Shown in pieces: positions 45,960 through 58,342 of a stretch of DNA of 64,000 bases (positions are counted from its first letter, which is position 1; every line of letters starts with the position of its first letter). The DNA is from Tachypleus tridentatus. Taxonomy: Eukaryota > Arthropoda > Merostomata > Xiphosura > Limulidae. The translations under genes were made by a program, and so were the position numbers. Under the pieces are notes generated by a model, which did not search any database, was not told the DNA's origin, and saw only the letters and a list, made by a program, of their open reading frames with translations. Where the stretch lies: contig NC_134834.1 of NCBI RefSeq assembly GCF_004210375.1, positions 38,344,264 through 38,408,263 of the forward strand, given 5' to 3'.

Positions 45960-47660
45960 TTTTCTAAAAAATAGTCGATTTATGTGTCCAGTCAGACCTG
46001 AAACCGTAGAGTGTGTTTGAAGTAGGAAGGAACTTGCCAATAACAACAACCAAAATAAAACATGGAAATCACTGACGTTATAGGTAATTTAGAATGACTT
46101 CTGGGTTACATGATAACCTTACTTATATATCGAGGAGTACCGACGGCATGGCAGATTCTGACCCTACCATTTTCGGATCCTGAAACTTACCACTGATGTA
46201 CTAAACCACACCAACCAGACAACTAGACAGTTACCCAGTGGAAAAATGTATCCATACCGTTCGACACTAACAAGCAAGAATTCAGCCAGTGTCAGAGTTA
46301 CAGCTACAAGTTAGTACAGTTACTTACTTCCTGGAATGTAAACATTTCTCTAATATAATAGGTTTTTATTATTTCGATTGTAGTAAAGTAAGGGTTCTGA
46401 AACCTGTATTAGATATCTAAAAGTGGCAACACTAGAATTAATTTCACAACTATCTCCTGTTGTATTTTTTTTTTTGGGGGGGGGGAAAGAGTTACTTAAC
46501 TGACGTAGTCAACTATGTCGCTCTACTCCACCTTCATTCAAAACAGTGGGCTCAATTATTAATTTAACAAACCAACATCTGTTCATGAAGCTTTAACCTC
46601 ATTTTTTCTAAGTATTAGACCTTGGCAAACAGTCAAGTTTATATTTTAACGATGTTATTATAACAGAAATATGACATTAAAACCTCTTATAACGTAATTA
46701 TTCGTTATTTAACTTTGGGTTATTTAAGGCTTAAGGAAGGTTAAACTGTCTGAACCCTAAGTAATATAAATTACTTGACAAAGATCTAGTATCTATACAA
46801 TTTCAAAAATCTAGCATTTTTCAGGAAAAAAATATACAAGAGGCCCCCCCAGTGACACAAACAAGCTATACGAGAGTGTGAACTTTTCCGTAGGCTCAAC
46901 AGTAATCTTGAGGACTATTAACTTTTGATATATTCGTCAGACATTGAACACATAGCCCATTGTTCAACTTGTATTTAAGAAAACAGAGACACACTTGAGT
47001 ATCACTTCTTTTCTTGGAAGTAACTTATTTCCTGCGAATGCGAGTATTCCTCCTTTCACTAGAACTACCTTATTTTACGAGGGTGTGAATATCAACTCCT
47101 TTTAGTGAAAGTAAACTATTTTATACTCTATATACCAGATGTAAATATGTGGACTAGTAGTAGTTGAGGGAAGAGAAGCTTTACTGAACCTAAACGCTAT
47201 TCCTGTCTAAAATGTAAAGAAAAATTGAGTCCTTATAAGTGCAAGTTAGACAGTGTCGTATATTTTAGCTAAGTAAGTGTTAATAACGGGGAATTTTCAA
47301 CATCCGCGGTACTTGAAATTATTTTAGGCAGGATTAGAGTACACTAATGTATGGGATCTCCCCCTTCTTTATTACTATATTTTTGTGTTCCAGCAAGTGT
47401 GGGGTGTGCATATAACCGATTCTGTTTTATTACTCATCAGGATCTCTACCAGCTTACCCTCAAACTGAAATTATTGTAAGCAGGGTTACATTAAATTAAT
47501 CGATTAGTATTTGGACGTAGTCAAATAAATCAATCAAAAAGGTTTGATCTACTGAGTACAAACCTGTAATTATATCTTAAATCGGTCCCAATATGACGAA
47601 CATATGAGCTCAAACTTGTTGAATAAAAAACAAAGGAAAACTCAGACCTTTATATGAGCC
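45960..47660. other. No recognised gene
   Basis: Contains a T11-G10 homopolymer junction near 46,466-46,486 and little else of note. Confidence 0.5.
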
Positions 47661-47858
47661 GTTATACGCAGTGGTGGGATTCAGGGGTTCGCGCGAACCC
47701 GTTCTTAAAAATTTTCGAGCTTAGCGAACCCCTTGATGGCTTCAATTATACCGTCGAATTGTTGATGTCGTGGAAACTGATTGCGTCACACTTCATCACA
47801 CATTTTGACAAGAAAGATTTAATGAGAAAATCACAGACCGTATTATTGACAAAGTTCG

Positions 47859-48044
47859 TCAAGTGAATGCAGTCAGTTTCTTAATTGTCCATACGTTGAA
47901 CCCCATCTCGTCGATGTAGATGACACGGGGTGCGCGAAGTGCCGTCTCCATGAACCACAGGGCATAGTCTTTCCTTTCAGCCTTCACGTCAGGCCGATTT
48001 CTGTCGGCTGGGGCGGCTTGCAGTTTCTTCAGAGTGAAAAGCAT
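47859..48044 (-). pseudogene. IS630/Tc1-type transposase scrap inside the hAT
   Basis: The minus frame reads LKKLQAAPADRNRPDVKAER, YALWFMETALRAPRVIYIDE and MGFNVWTIKK. The V.Y.DE.GFN.WT string is the second catalytic (Asp/Glu) region of IS630/Tc1/mariner transposases. No terminal repeats of its own are visible. It appears to be filler captured in the hAT. Confidence 0.7.
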
Positions 48045-48059
48045 TCCATGACAAATTTT

Positions 48060-48403
48060 CCCCAGATGTCCTGAAAGATTTTAATAATCCTGTAATTCCT
48101 GAGAGTATACAAAAGGCGAAAACCATTATGAATACGATTGCCATCAGTTCTGCAGAGGCAGAAAGAGGGTTTTCAAGAATGAATATTATATACTCAGATA
48201 AAAGAAGCCGCCTCACAGTAGAAAATGTCAGAAACCTATTGACGATTAATCTTATTGGCCTTCCTTTCGATTTATGGGATGCTACTCCTTTTGTTAAAAC
48301 ATGGCTTCGCAATAATCACAGTGCAGATGATAATAGAGTGAAACAGAAAAAAACGGACAAATATGATGACAATCAATTGACTATTTGGAAATTTTTAAAA
48401 TGA
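48060..48403 (+). pseudogene. hAT transposase C-terminal dimerisation domain
   Basis: FSPDVLKDFNNPVIPES, AISSAEAERGFSRMNIIYSD, RSRLTVENVRNLLTINLIGL and FDLWDATPFVKTWLRNNHSA are typical of the hAT dimerisation region (SS.ERxFS..... .R..L......L..I). A stop follows WKFLK. The catalytic RNase H-like part and BED finger are missing. About 110 residues are left of a protein that is normally several hundred long. Confidence 0.85.
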
Positions 48404-48561
48404 AATAAATAAAAGATTTTAAAGCACTTTTTCCATTATTTTCCTTTTCAAATGATGTATCAGTATAGACTTCCGGAAAAGTAAGAGAACCCGTTATTAT
48501 TGAGGCCTTCCCTTGAGAGAACCCCTTCTTAAAATTTTTGAATCCCATCACTGGTTATACG

Positions 48562-51025
48562 ACGGCTACAAAACACTTTTGAAACAAAATATTAGCACAA
48601 GGACTTGAAAACTAGTTCCTACATGGTTCACGTATCCTCTTCAATCTTATGCAGTTTTCCTAGTTGTCGTTATTAATAAGAAAAATTTTGATTATATCAT
48701 CTAAGGAAAATATGAATAATAAATTAAGAGTCATAAATCAAAATAGAAACCGGATCTTAAAGAAATTGCTATTTTTGTTTTCAAACGTTATTTTTATCTT
48801 TTCCATAAACAAGTAATGATATAAAAATAAAACAATTGATCGCTTACGTTAATGTGTATTGAATTTACATTCCTGAAGTAACTTTGTAACACTCACAAAT
48901 TTCAGTTATTTAAAGTAAGTTTTTAAGGTATCATATCTGTATTTAATTTACTACTGTAGATTAATGGTCACGTTTTTATTGCCGGTTTAAATGTATATAT
49001 TTATTTTATACAGATATGATGGTCATAAAGATTTCGCTAACTATGATAAGAAAGATGTTCATATCCACTGTTATTAAAACTGTGGGTTTGGCACTTCTAT
49101 TCTTTGTTCAATGAGAGGAGCAGCAATCGCTCCTTTTGTTCGTGAATTGGTGACTTATATTTTTATAAACATTTGTTTACCAGAGTACGTATTGCCGCTC
49201 ACCAGACATGAATTATATTGATGTAGAAACAATGACCGCCTATGACTGATGTAAGAATACATTTTTCATATACTTAAAAAAAATCATATGACAAAGTGGC
49301 CACAATGTATATTAAATCAACAAAACACATGTAATAGAAAATAAATTAAATTATAGATAGGATAAACAGAGTTTTAGTTGACTTTTAGCACAGCCATATC
49401 AGTTTCCTTTTTCTATAAATAGATTTATACCTTGTATATAAACCATTTGGCAAGTAAGCATACAAAAACTTAAACTCAGATGTCAAACACGTTAACAAGG
49501 TGAACTCATTCAGGTACACAGTAAAACCTCACTGTATTTTAGCACCTGTTGAACTTTGTCCAGTATAGGGCACGGCAAGCTCAATTAAGTATTGGTAAAA
49601 CATGACTGTTCTTTAACACGAATTTAACCATGACCTTGGCCATTATCTATCAGTTCTAACAGGTGTGCTAACACCCGAGGCGTTACACTTGCCTATGAAA
49701 TTTTATGACAGTTCGTAGTAGTGTATAGAGTTACTTAAATCCAGATTAATTATTACTTTTAGTTAAAACTTTGTTAGTTCAACATTCCTTTCCATATCAA
49801 ACTACAAAACTATCATTCAAATGATAAATAGACAAATCAAAAAACAGAACCTCCCGCAACCAATTTGTATGATTTGAAGCTTGTTGATTTACAATAGGGG
49901 TTCGAGTACTTTGGTGGATACAACTCCTGATAGAAATTCTGCAGCTTTTCACTAAACAATCAAAAAGTGAAGTGAATTAGCACACTACAAAATCAATTTA
50001 CATAGAGGGGCTATCTCGCTACGTTTACCATACATTTAATAATACAAAAGGCAACTTTTTCTTAACAAAAGCTCATAATAAACACTGGCAGGTATCGAAC
50101 ACAAGGGCAATATTACACTTTGTATTTATACCAGCTTACATCATCTGTCATTTTTTTAGTATTAATAATTGCTTGGGAAACTTTATCGGTTATTTTGCAG
50201 AGAATTTAACCAATGTCTTCCCATTTTACCAATGGTGCGAAATACGTAACTTTTAATAACCCTTCAAAATATTGTTAAAATATTCAAATTTCTCACTGAG
50301 TGGTAGGAAGAAATAACTACGTGAAAATATGAATAATTAATTTACTAATATTTCAAACTGAAAATCACATTTTTGAAGCTGAAATTTTCTTTTTTGACCC
50401 ATTTCATAGTAATATACTAGCAATATAGTTAATAATAGTATTAAATATATTATTTCCCCTAATTTGTAATTACGATATATACTACTTGTTTATTGTTGAA
50501 TACAAATAAATTAGCCACCACAGAGACTAGGTAATTCTTACGGAACCTTAGATACGTGGTAAAAGCTTTAAACACAATCAAGAGTTGTTTACAGTAGAAG
50601 TATTTGATAATTTGTCAGAATATGTTTATATAACTTTAATATTTACCAAGAAATGTTGCTGTAAAAGTACAGCCTTAAAGACAAAGGTGCCAACCCCTTG
50701 ATCAGTGAAGGTTTTTTTGGAATTATAACACCTAAAAACTGTTGTTTTGATATCTGTGGCGAACACAGCACAAATATGTCATAGTGCAGCTTTATGTTTA
50801 ATAACAATAATAAAAGATACAAAGATTGAATGAGTTAAACTTTTATTTTGTTTGTAAAATAATGTTAAATGTTGATGATGTTTCAGACTTCCATTTATTT
50901 CTTGATAAATTTAATAATCATTTGAGATTAGTGGTTCTATTTTGTTCTTTCAGAGTAAATACATGATCTTCAGTAACCTTTGGTGTTATATCAATATCTC
51001 GATACATGTGGTGGAAACAGAATAG
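48562..51025. other. No recognised gene
   Basis: AT-rich, without any supported element or exon. Confidence 0.5.
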
Positions 51026-51029
51026 ATAA

Positions 51030-52190
51030 CAATTGAGTAGTTTTGTAGTTACTACAAACTAAGCAAAAAAACAGACAATATATTTAATATAAAAATTCAT
51101 GTTTTCTCAGTTTAACTACAAACTGAAGACTTTGTTTCCAACGATAACATGTTTTATTTAGTATAATATAGATTTTTTCTTGGCAAACTAATTATGAAAT
51201 AATTCGTTATTATTAGTTGTTTACTCTTTGAGTTCAAAGGGAGGGGGCTACAAAGTGTCATGAAGATATACATCCAAACACGATGTATAGAGTTTTGTGG
51301 GACGCTCTAATCGAATCTCGTACCAGTGTTTCTTCTGTCCACCCCCTCTCCCTCCCAGATCCTGAGTACATCAAGTTTGAAACTGTATTTATATTCTCAC
51401 TCGGAAGCAATTGAAACCAAACATACCTCATGTGCACAGATACCAGTACCACTGGTTTTGTTTTTGTGTACTAACTCTACTTATGGTTAAATATAAAATA
51501 ATTATATATCATATGGAAGCTTAATTGACACATTTGGGTCTCTGTGAATCATGAAGGGCCCTAAACTCCACAGATATTTTATGCTAGTTATATCTAACGT
51601 AGGGGTGAGTTTACTTTAAAAATGGATAATAAATATCTTATGTTTTAAAGAAGGTTTTCAGTTACTGTACAATTATATGAGGAAACAAAGTATCTTAAAG
51701 AAATTGCGACTGTATTATTCAATCATAGAATGATGCTAGTTCTTTTAAAGAAGCCTTGGCTTATTATTATTTAGTTAAAGACAGATTCAAACATTTTTAA
51801 AAAAAGGTGTAACGTTTTAGTTATAGAAATATTCAAAAAGTTGTGGAGTATTTAAGAGCAAATCTAATATGCATGAATGTTGTAAATTTCCGAACCTTCT
51901 ATTTAAGTGCTAAAGCGCTATCTTGTGTTTAAATTATAACCAAGGAATATGTTTGAAAATGTGCTTGAAAGCTATTATACTATCTTGCCATTTTTGTTTC
52001 TTATAATAAATGTCAATGTCGTATTCAAACCTTTTCTTACAGATTGGCCAAATATCAGACAGAAGGTCCAGTTGAAGAGTTTCAAGAAACAGTAGCAGCT
52101 TGAAAATAAAGGAATAAAATCTGTATTAACTTGTGTTTAACAGTATATTAAAACTGTTTTATTGACTTATATTTTAATAACAAAATAGTC
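51030..52190 (+). repeat. Segmental duplication, copy 2
   Basis: Diverged direct copy of 40,290-41,335, about 10.8 kb away in the same orientation. Confidence 0.8.
52043..52103 (+). CDS. Putative alternative last exon, copy 2
   Basis: Acceptor CCTTTTCTTACAG, frame LAKYQTEGPVEEFQETVAA then TGA, followed by GAAAATAAAGGAATAAA with possible polyadenylation signals. Compared with copy 1 the coding part has one in-frame 3-nt gap and mostly conservative changes, while the preceding sequence is more diverged. Confidence 0.45.
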
Positions 52191-52316
52191 TATTGTAACG
52201 TTTCCAATATTTATTTAGCAGGTACTCAGAAGAAAAAGGAACCATGTTAATAAGTTGAAAAATAAAACAACTGTGCCACGTATTTATGCAGCGGTAGGTG
52301 CGTTATTAAAGTGGCT

Positions 52317-52566
52317 GTTTGTTTGCTTTTAAATTTCGCGCAAAGCTACACGAGGGCTATCTGCGCTAGCCGTCCCTAATTTAGCAATGTAAGACTAAAG
52401 TGAAGGCAGCTAGTCCTCACCACCCCCACCGCCAACTTTTGGGCTACTCTTTTACCAACGAATAGTGGTATTGACCGTCACATTATAACGTCCGCACGGC
52501 TGAAAGAGCGTGCATGTTTGATGTGACGGGGATTCGAACCTGCGACCTTTGTAGCTTTGCGCGAAA
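52317..52566 (-). mobile_element. SINE family A, head truncated
   Basis: Antisense copy from TTTGTTTGCTTTTAAATTTC to GGGGATTCGAACCTGCGACC, where the head breaks off into a second short tail-like piece (GTAGCTTTGCGCGAAATTC), suggesting two elements joined. Confidence 0.88.
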
Positions 52567-52684
52567 TTCAAACTAATCTAATATTATCTTTTATATAGTT
52601 ATTGCTTCCTTAATGAGTACCCTCAATTTGTAATTATAATATGCAAGGGATAATTATAGTTTTCTAACTAGGAGAAGTTTTTTA

Positions 52685-52790
52685 TTTGTTTGTAATTATG
52701 CATAAAACTACACAATGGGCTATCTGTGCTTTGTCCACCATGGATATCAAACTCAAATCTTTTTCCAAGGAAATCACTTGTCAGTTCAGT
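52685..52790 (-). mobile_element. SINE family B, tail and partial head
   Basis: AAACTACACAATGGGCTATC and GTGCTTTGTCCACCATGGAT in antisense. The tRNA-like head is lost after the B box region. Confidence 0.75.
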
Positions 52791-52884
52791 ACAGTATGTT
52801 TATGTTATCAGAGAAAAGGTGCACCTGCATATGACAACACTAATGTTATAAGACTGCATATAAAACGTCTTTGTGGCCACTAAT

Positions 52885-53635
52885 GCTAATATAGATCACA
52901 ATCAGTATGCCATTAGCACCATATAAGCGTTAAACACATGTTTGAGTTACTCTATACTTCTTTCAAACATCTGCTTGCAATGTGAAGTGCGACTTTTGTA
53001 ACACTAGAGAAGAGAGGCTGTTTTATGGAGTTATGCGAGGGAAATTATGGTTTTGGTTCTCCGATATAAATGTCTGCCATTATGAAACTGGTTTCTCATC
53101 GTTTTATTCAGTGACATGTCAATTCAGTTGAGAATCTGAAATCTCTCAGTGCTTTAAGTTCATACTGTCTAATAGTTAAGTCTTATGGGGTTGTCATCGG
53201 TGGCCTTTCCCGAATAAATCTTTGTTCAAGTGTAATGATCGTCAATTTGCGAGACTTGTAGCTATTTCGCAAATAGTTTCTGTGATTGAATATCCCCAGT
53301 GTCTGTGGTACGTGTAATGGATATATCACTGTTAATACATCTTCTCCCACTCTTTCAATAAAGTGTTATTTTTTTGTTGGATACAATTGTATAGTGATTT
53401 TATTTTCACTGTAAGGAGACTTTGATATTTATGATTCGTGTGTTGGTTAACTCTTCTTATAAATGTTATCACATTTAAGTCTTTTATGTACAGTACAAAC
53501 TGAACCTGACACCGTCGACTCGAGGTTATGATTGACTAGCTCTTAGGGTTAACTCGTATTGAACGCCTGAACGTCACGCTGATATCCAAGCTTAAATATT
53601 TCATTACAGTCATTAAATATAGCACTTTATTCTCC
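52885..53635. other. No recognised gene
   Basis: Nothing recognised. Confidence 0.5.
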
Positions 53636-53636
53636 T

Positions 53637-53915
53637 GAGGCTCGGCATGTCCAGTTGTGTTAAAGCGTTCGACTCGTAATCTGAGGGTCGCGGGTTCGAA
53701 GCCCCATCGCACCAAACATGCTCCCCCTTTCAGACGTGGGGGCGTAAAATGTTACAGTCAATCCCACTATTCGTTGGTAAAAGAGTAGCCCCAGAGTTGG
53801 AAGTAGGCTGTGATGACTAGCTGCCTTCCCTCTAGTGTTACACTACTAAATTAGGGACGGCTAGCGCAGATAGCCCTCGAGTAGCTTTGCGCGAAATTAA
53901 AAATAAACAAACAAA
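53637..53915 (+). mobile_element. SINE family A, full copy
   Basis: Head GAGGCTCGGCATGTCCAGTT, B box GGGTTCGAAGCCCC, complete body, tail AAAAATAAACAAACAAAA. Well preserved. Confidence 0.93.
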
Positions 53916-54198
53916 AATGTAATTTTCCTGAAGAATAATAATTAAAACTGTGCTTCTGAAAACATTTTCAAAACTAAACTCATAATTAAGCTTACTTTGT
54001 ATTATTTAAGTTCTCTATATCGGGATTATTTTCTATATATATTGCATCACATTTTCCACAACCTTTTATCGTTATATACCATTTTTATATTTATAAAAAC
54101 ATTTCTTATAACACACCCTGTCTCACTTTCTATCTAACGTTAGCTCAACTCTACTAACTTTAGACTTATACAGTAAACGTATTCTAGATTTCATGCAT

Positions 54199-54480
54199 TT
54201 GGCCCAGCATGGCCAGGTTGTTAGGGCACTTGAGTGGTTAGCTGAGGGTCGTGGGTTTGAATCCCCGTCCCACCAAACACGCTCGCCCATTCAGCCGTGG
54301 GAGCATTACGATGTGATGTTTAATCCCACTATTCGATGGTAAAAAAGTAGCCCAAGAATTGGCGGTGGGTGCTGATGACCAGCTGCCTTCCTTTTAGTTT
54401 TAACACCCCTAAATTAGGGACGGTTAGCGCAGATAGCCCTCGTGTAGTTTTGCGCGAAATTCAAAAGCAAACAAACAAAC
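54199..54480 (+). mobile_element. SINE family A, full copy
   Basis: Head TTGGCCCAGCATGGCCAGGT, B box GGGTTTGAATCCCC, tail GCGCGAAATTCAAAAGCAAA then CAAAC. The anticodon arm is altered (GAGTGGTTAGCTGAGG). Confidence 0.92.
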
Positions 54481-54484
54481 CAAT

Positions 54485-55060
54485 TTATGCATTTATGTTA
54501 AATATCTTAGGCCTGCGAACAAATAGAAATAACGCTGTTATCCATGCAGTTCTCGTGTAACTAAACTGCAATTTTTGTACACGTTCATTTGTTACATTGT
54601 CACGTGGGGTTCGATTTAATGTTTAGTTAGTGATAACTGAAAAAGAGCATTGTCCAAAACATTGTATCGGTAGTAGTATATATATATATATCTGTAGTTA
54701 GCTTCTTGGTGATTTTATCTTTAACATTTTGTTTTGCCTGTGATATAAATAGCGTTTCAGAGGATCTTTTGTCTCTCTTCATCCAATTAACTGGTAAGTT
54801 AGGATATTAAATGAAAGGCCTTCCTAATTTTAAATCACAAATGGATAAATTATGAGAAATATCGAAAAAACTGCAGTTTATGGTATCTTTATAATATATT
54901 TCAGACTATTGTTTTATAATTCTTCGTTAGCTTTTGGTCTTTAAATTATAAATTTGATTATATCCAGGTAAAACAGAAATAACATTAGAATAATGGTATA
55001 TGGCTATTGAAGAATAGAATATTTGGTAAAGATACCATTTACGAAGTAATGCTAAATCTA
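54485..55060. other. No recognised gene
   Basis: A segment GAGCATTGTCCAAAACATTG near 54,645 might be a retroelement end, but this could not be supported. Otherwise AT-rich. Confidence 0.4.
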
Positions 55061-55061
55061 T

Positions 55062-55170
55062 GTGTGTGTGTTCTTATTGCAAAGCCATATCGGGCTATCT
55101 GCTGAGTTCACAGAGCATTTTTAGCATTGTAAATATGTAGACTTACCGCTGTACCAGCATGGGACGCTAA
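55062..55170 (-). mobile_element. SINE family B, degenerate
   Basis: GCAAAGCCATATCGGGCTAT followed by ACTTACCGCTGTACCAGCAT, a decayed antisense tRNA-like head. Confidence 0.65.
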
Positions 55171-55423
55171 ATCTGAGTAACTAAATCCTGAAAATGAAGG
55201 AAATAAACAAAAATGAGACGTGACGTGAACAATCTTTATAACTGAAGATGTAAAACCAACACAACCACACCTATAGAATCTTTCATATTGAAATGTTTAA
55301 TCTGTATTCACATACCAAACTAAATAAGTCCACTGTTTTTAATTTCCAGGAAAAGGCGTATTTAGTCATAGAAAAAACACTGTACTACCCCTGTGACCGG
55401 TAATATCATCTAAACATAAGGCC

Positions 55424-55494
55424 ATATTTGGTGTGACGGGGATTCGAACCCGCGATCCTCGGATTACGAGTCGAGTGCCTTAACCACCTGGCCT
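55424..55494 (-). mobile_element. SINE family A head only
   Basis: GACGGGGATTCGAACCCGCG, GATTACGAGTCGAGTGCC and TTAACCACCTGGCC are the antisense tRNA-like head. The body is absent. A and B boxes are intact, so it could look like a tRNA to a scanner, but it is a SINE relic. Confidence 0.75.
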
Positions 55495-55581
55495 TATAGA
55501 TAGGATGACTCCATTGCTTAATGCCTTATCATGCAGATAATTCTCTATACGTAGATGATTATGCAGATCCACTGATGTATT

Positions 55582-55684
55582 TCAGAACGGCTAGTAAGGG
55601 TATTAACACTTTTACTGATAAGGAGAGAACATTTCGACTTTCTTTTATCAATAAAAGTGTTAACACCCATACTAGCTGTTCTGA
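55582..55684. repeat. Long imperfect palindrome, 40-bp arms
   Basis: Arms 55582-55621 and 55645-55684 pair at 36 of 40 positions (TCAGAACGGCTAGTAAGGGT against TCAGAACAGCTAGTATGGGT) with a 23-nt loop. Flanks on both sides have GATCCACTGATG. A related half-palindrome lies at 60,236-60,302. Probably a foldback/MITE-like family. Confidence 0.85.
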
Positions 55685-55889
55685 GATGCATTTTTATTTC
55701 AAGTGGGTTTCTCGTCATCAAGAGATCCACTGATGGTTCTATCCTTGATGAAAGGCTATCTTAATAGAATACTGACAAATAAACCCCTAAAGCTGTCCTC
55801 ATAAGAACTTTGGAATATTCAGCAGATTTATATTGTACTGGCAAATTCTACTTTAAACTTGTCTTCACAATAACACTGGGACCATCACA

Positions 55890-55985
55890 GCAGAAAGGTT
55901 GAACATATTTGGTTAGCCAGAGATTCAAACCTGCGATCTGCAGGTTACAAGTTGAGTGCCCTAACCACAGGGCCATGCCAAGCCT
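55890..55985 (-). mobile_element. SINE family A head, diverged
   Basis: GCAGAAAGGTTGAACATATT, GATTCAAACCTGCGATCTGC and CCCTAACCACAGGGCCATGC resemble the antisense head of family A with part of the adjoining body. Confidence 0.6.
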
Positions 55986-56127
55986 TTGTCATTATTTATT
56001 GGTTGTCCTTACGTTACTTAGCGTACATGATATCTTATGAAGTGTGAGAACTAAAAACACATAACACAACACATGATTACACAAGTTAATAATGATAATA
56101 TTTTAAATATTTCCTTTTCAATTTAGG

Positions 56128-56415
56128 CTTGGCATGGTTTGTTCGTTCATTTTGAATTTTGGCGTAAGGCTACACGAGGGCTATTTGCATTAGCCATCCC
56201 TAATTTAGCAGTGTAAGACTAGAGGGAAGGCAGCTAGTCATCACCACCCACTGCCAACTCACAGGCTACTCTTTTATCAACAAATAGTGGGACTAACTGT
56301 TACATTATAACACCCCAATGGCTGAAAGGGCATGTTTGATTTGACAGTACTTTGAATCTGCAACCCTCGGATTACAAGCTGAGTGCCTTAACTACGCTGA
56401 GCCACTAGGCATGGA
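56128..56415 (-). mobile_element. SINE family A, full copy
   Basis: Antisense copy from TTTGTTCGTTCATTTTGAAT through TTTAGCAGTGTAAGACTAGA and CTACTCTTTTATCAACAAAT to a decayed head (GATTACAAGCTGAGTGCC). Confidence 0.88.
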
Positions 56416-56419
56416 GCTT

Positions 56420-58340
56420 TATTACAACTTATTATTACTCCTTCTTTTACATTCTTGTTTGGTGTTATTGCGAGTACATTCTTAAAAGTTACAATAGTGT
56501 TTTTATGTTGTGTCATTTCCATCATCATAATTTTTGGTTTTTTAGTACTATTATTATCATCATTATCTCATGACCACTTCATTTTATTTTTGTGTGTAAT
56601 ATCAAAGTTTATAATAAATTACTGTTCAGATTAAAGGGTTTTTCCCAACACATAAGGCTTGTGTGAGTAATTGTAGAATAAGGAAAACATGAAAGACTTA
56701 TGGGTACCATTGTGAGTTTAAAGCTGATTGAAGTTAATTTTAACTGTTGGCCTAAAGTCAGATCTAAGAGTGAGACTGAAGGTATGGTACCCAGGTTTAC
56801 CATGGTGTTCTACCAACTGTAGTGGTAGATTTTTTAGAATTTTTAAATTGTTACATGGTATCACCTTATGCAGGAACAAAGTGTAAAGACAACTAGAAAA
56901 AGATAATGTCAAACACCTTGGATCATGTGTTGCCATCAAATATATTTCAGTTTGCATTTTGAGTCTGAATAAAACTGGAATATCCTTTGCTGGCCAAACT
57001 ATGAAATGATAAGTAAGTAAGGAGGTAACACTGGTTGCTGGACAAAAAAGTGAGGTGTTATTGAAAATTCAGGAACATTTTATTGGTCCAGTTCACCCTA
57101 CTTTATCAGGAATGTTTCCTGCTGCTTGGGTTTGCTGTTGTAGCATTCCATTCCACGAGGAAAGAGAATTTCAAGAGTAAAAAACAAACTAGCCAAGAGT
57201 GAGAACTTTGTTACTTAATGAGTTCAAATGATGAGATTTCTTATTAGTTTCAGTAAATGAATAAATATTTTGTTTGTTTGTTTAAATTGTCTTGCTTGTT
57301 CATTTACAAACAAACAACACAGAAATTCAGTTTAAAAATTTCAGTTTTAAGAAATATCAAATTTTCTGGAGAAATATGTTATTATTGCAGAAATTTGTCA
57401 AGCATATTTTAAACTATTATTAGACATTTGATGTTTCTTTGTAATGGCTCAAAGCCCTTGGTATAAAACTAAAAGATATAATACACTTAATATTCTATTG
57501 TCAGATTTATTGTGCAGTTTGTTACATATGCATTGGTCAGTTCTTGGAAAGTAAACTGCAGTATTAAAAAATTGTTTGTTTAAAAACTGTTTAAGAAAAA
57601 ATAAAGACCTAATAGTATGTGTGACTGGCTTGCATATTCATTTTTATGTAACCAATATGTTAACTCCTGATTACTTGGTATGTCTCTAAGTTATCACAGT
57701 TTCAAACTGACTTGATTCAAAAACTGATAGCATTTGAATTCCAAAAAATCAGTATGGTCATCTACCAAGTTTTTAATTTGTCCTATTTCTAATAAACCAA
57801 TGCAAAAAACAAATAATAAAAATGTGTTATAACCAAGAAATCAGGATAATATGAACAAATATTTTACAATCAGTTTATCACATAAAAAAGCCAAATACAA
57901 AATCTGAATTTCATCCTTCTTTATCAGTTCTAATTACGTAAAGTTGCATCTGAAAGAGGAAAAGATATATATATATATAAATAAAAAACACTTTTAACCT
58001 TATTTAGTAATTATGAAATTATAGCAGGATTCCACACAAATCTATTTCATTTTCTGGGTAATTTTGGTTAATTTCTACTCTTCTACAAAATTAGAAGCAT
58101 TAGCCTAATGTTTTGAAACATCAGGAACTGTTGAAACATAATTCAAGTTTTGAAACTCAATAATGATTTTTCCAAAACAAAAATGTAGTTTTGATAAGTA
58201 CATCCCTGCTCTCACAACATTAGCTTTTCTTGTTTTGTGCTGACCTCTATTTGCAAACATTGTTTAAATGCATGTCACAAGCCTTCAACCTTACCTCTAT
58301 TGGAACCCAAAATTCCAACATGTCCCTCATGTAAATAGTC
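56420..58340. other. No recognised gene
   Basis: AT-rich sequence with TTTG repeats near 57,270 and an (AT)n run near 57,968. Nothing coding recognised. Confidence 0.5.
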
Positions 58341-58342
58341 CC

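Larger units (their letters stand above)
47669..48553 (+). mobile_element. Complete non-autonomous hAT transposon with 8-bp target duplication
   Basis: 885 bp bounded by terminal inverted repeats CAGTGGTGGGATTCA and, reverse complemented at the right, CAGTGATGGGATTCA. The host octamer GTTATACG is duplicated exactly at 47661-47668 and 48554-48561, the diagnostic hAT footprint. Subterminal GAACCC repeats occur at both ends. The interior contains the C-terminal end of a hAT transposase and, in antisense, a scrap of another transposase. It lacks the catalytic domain and must have depended on a partner. Confidence 0.93.

Noticed and set aside
45715-46490. Homopolymer junction T11-G10 near 46,470 as a possible functional site
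   Set aside because: More likely replication slippage or a sequencing artefact, and no associated motif was found.
55424-55494. tRNA-like sequence with intact A and B boxes, and similar heads in other SINEs
   Set aside because: All are SINE family heads. None folds convincingly as a complete tRNA with both acceptor strands paired, so no tRNA gene is called.
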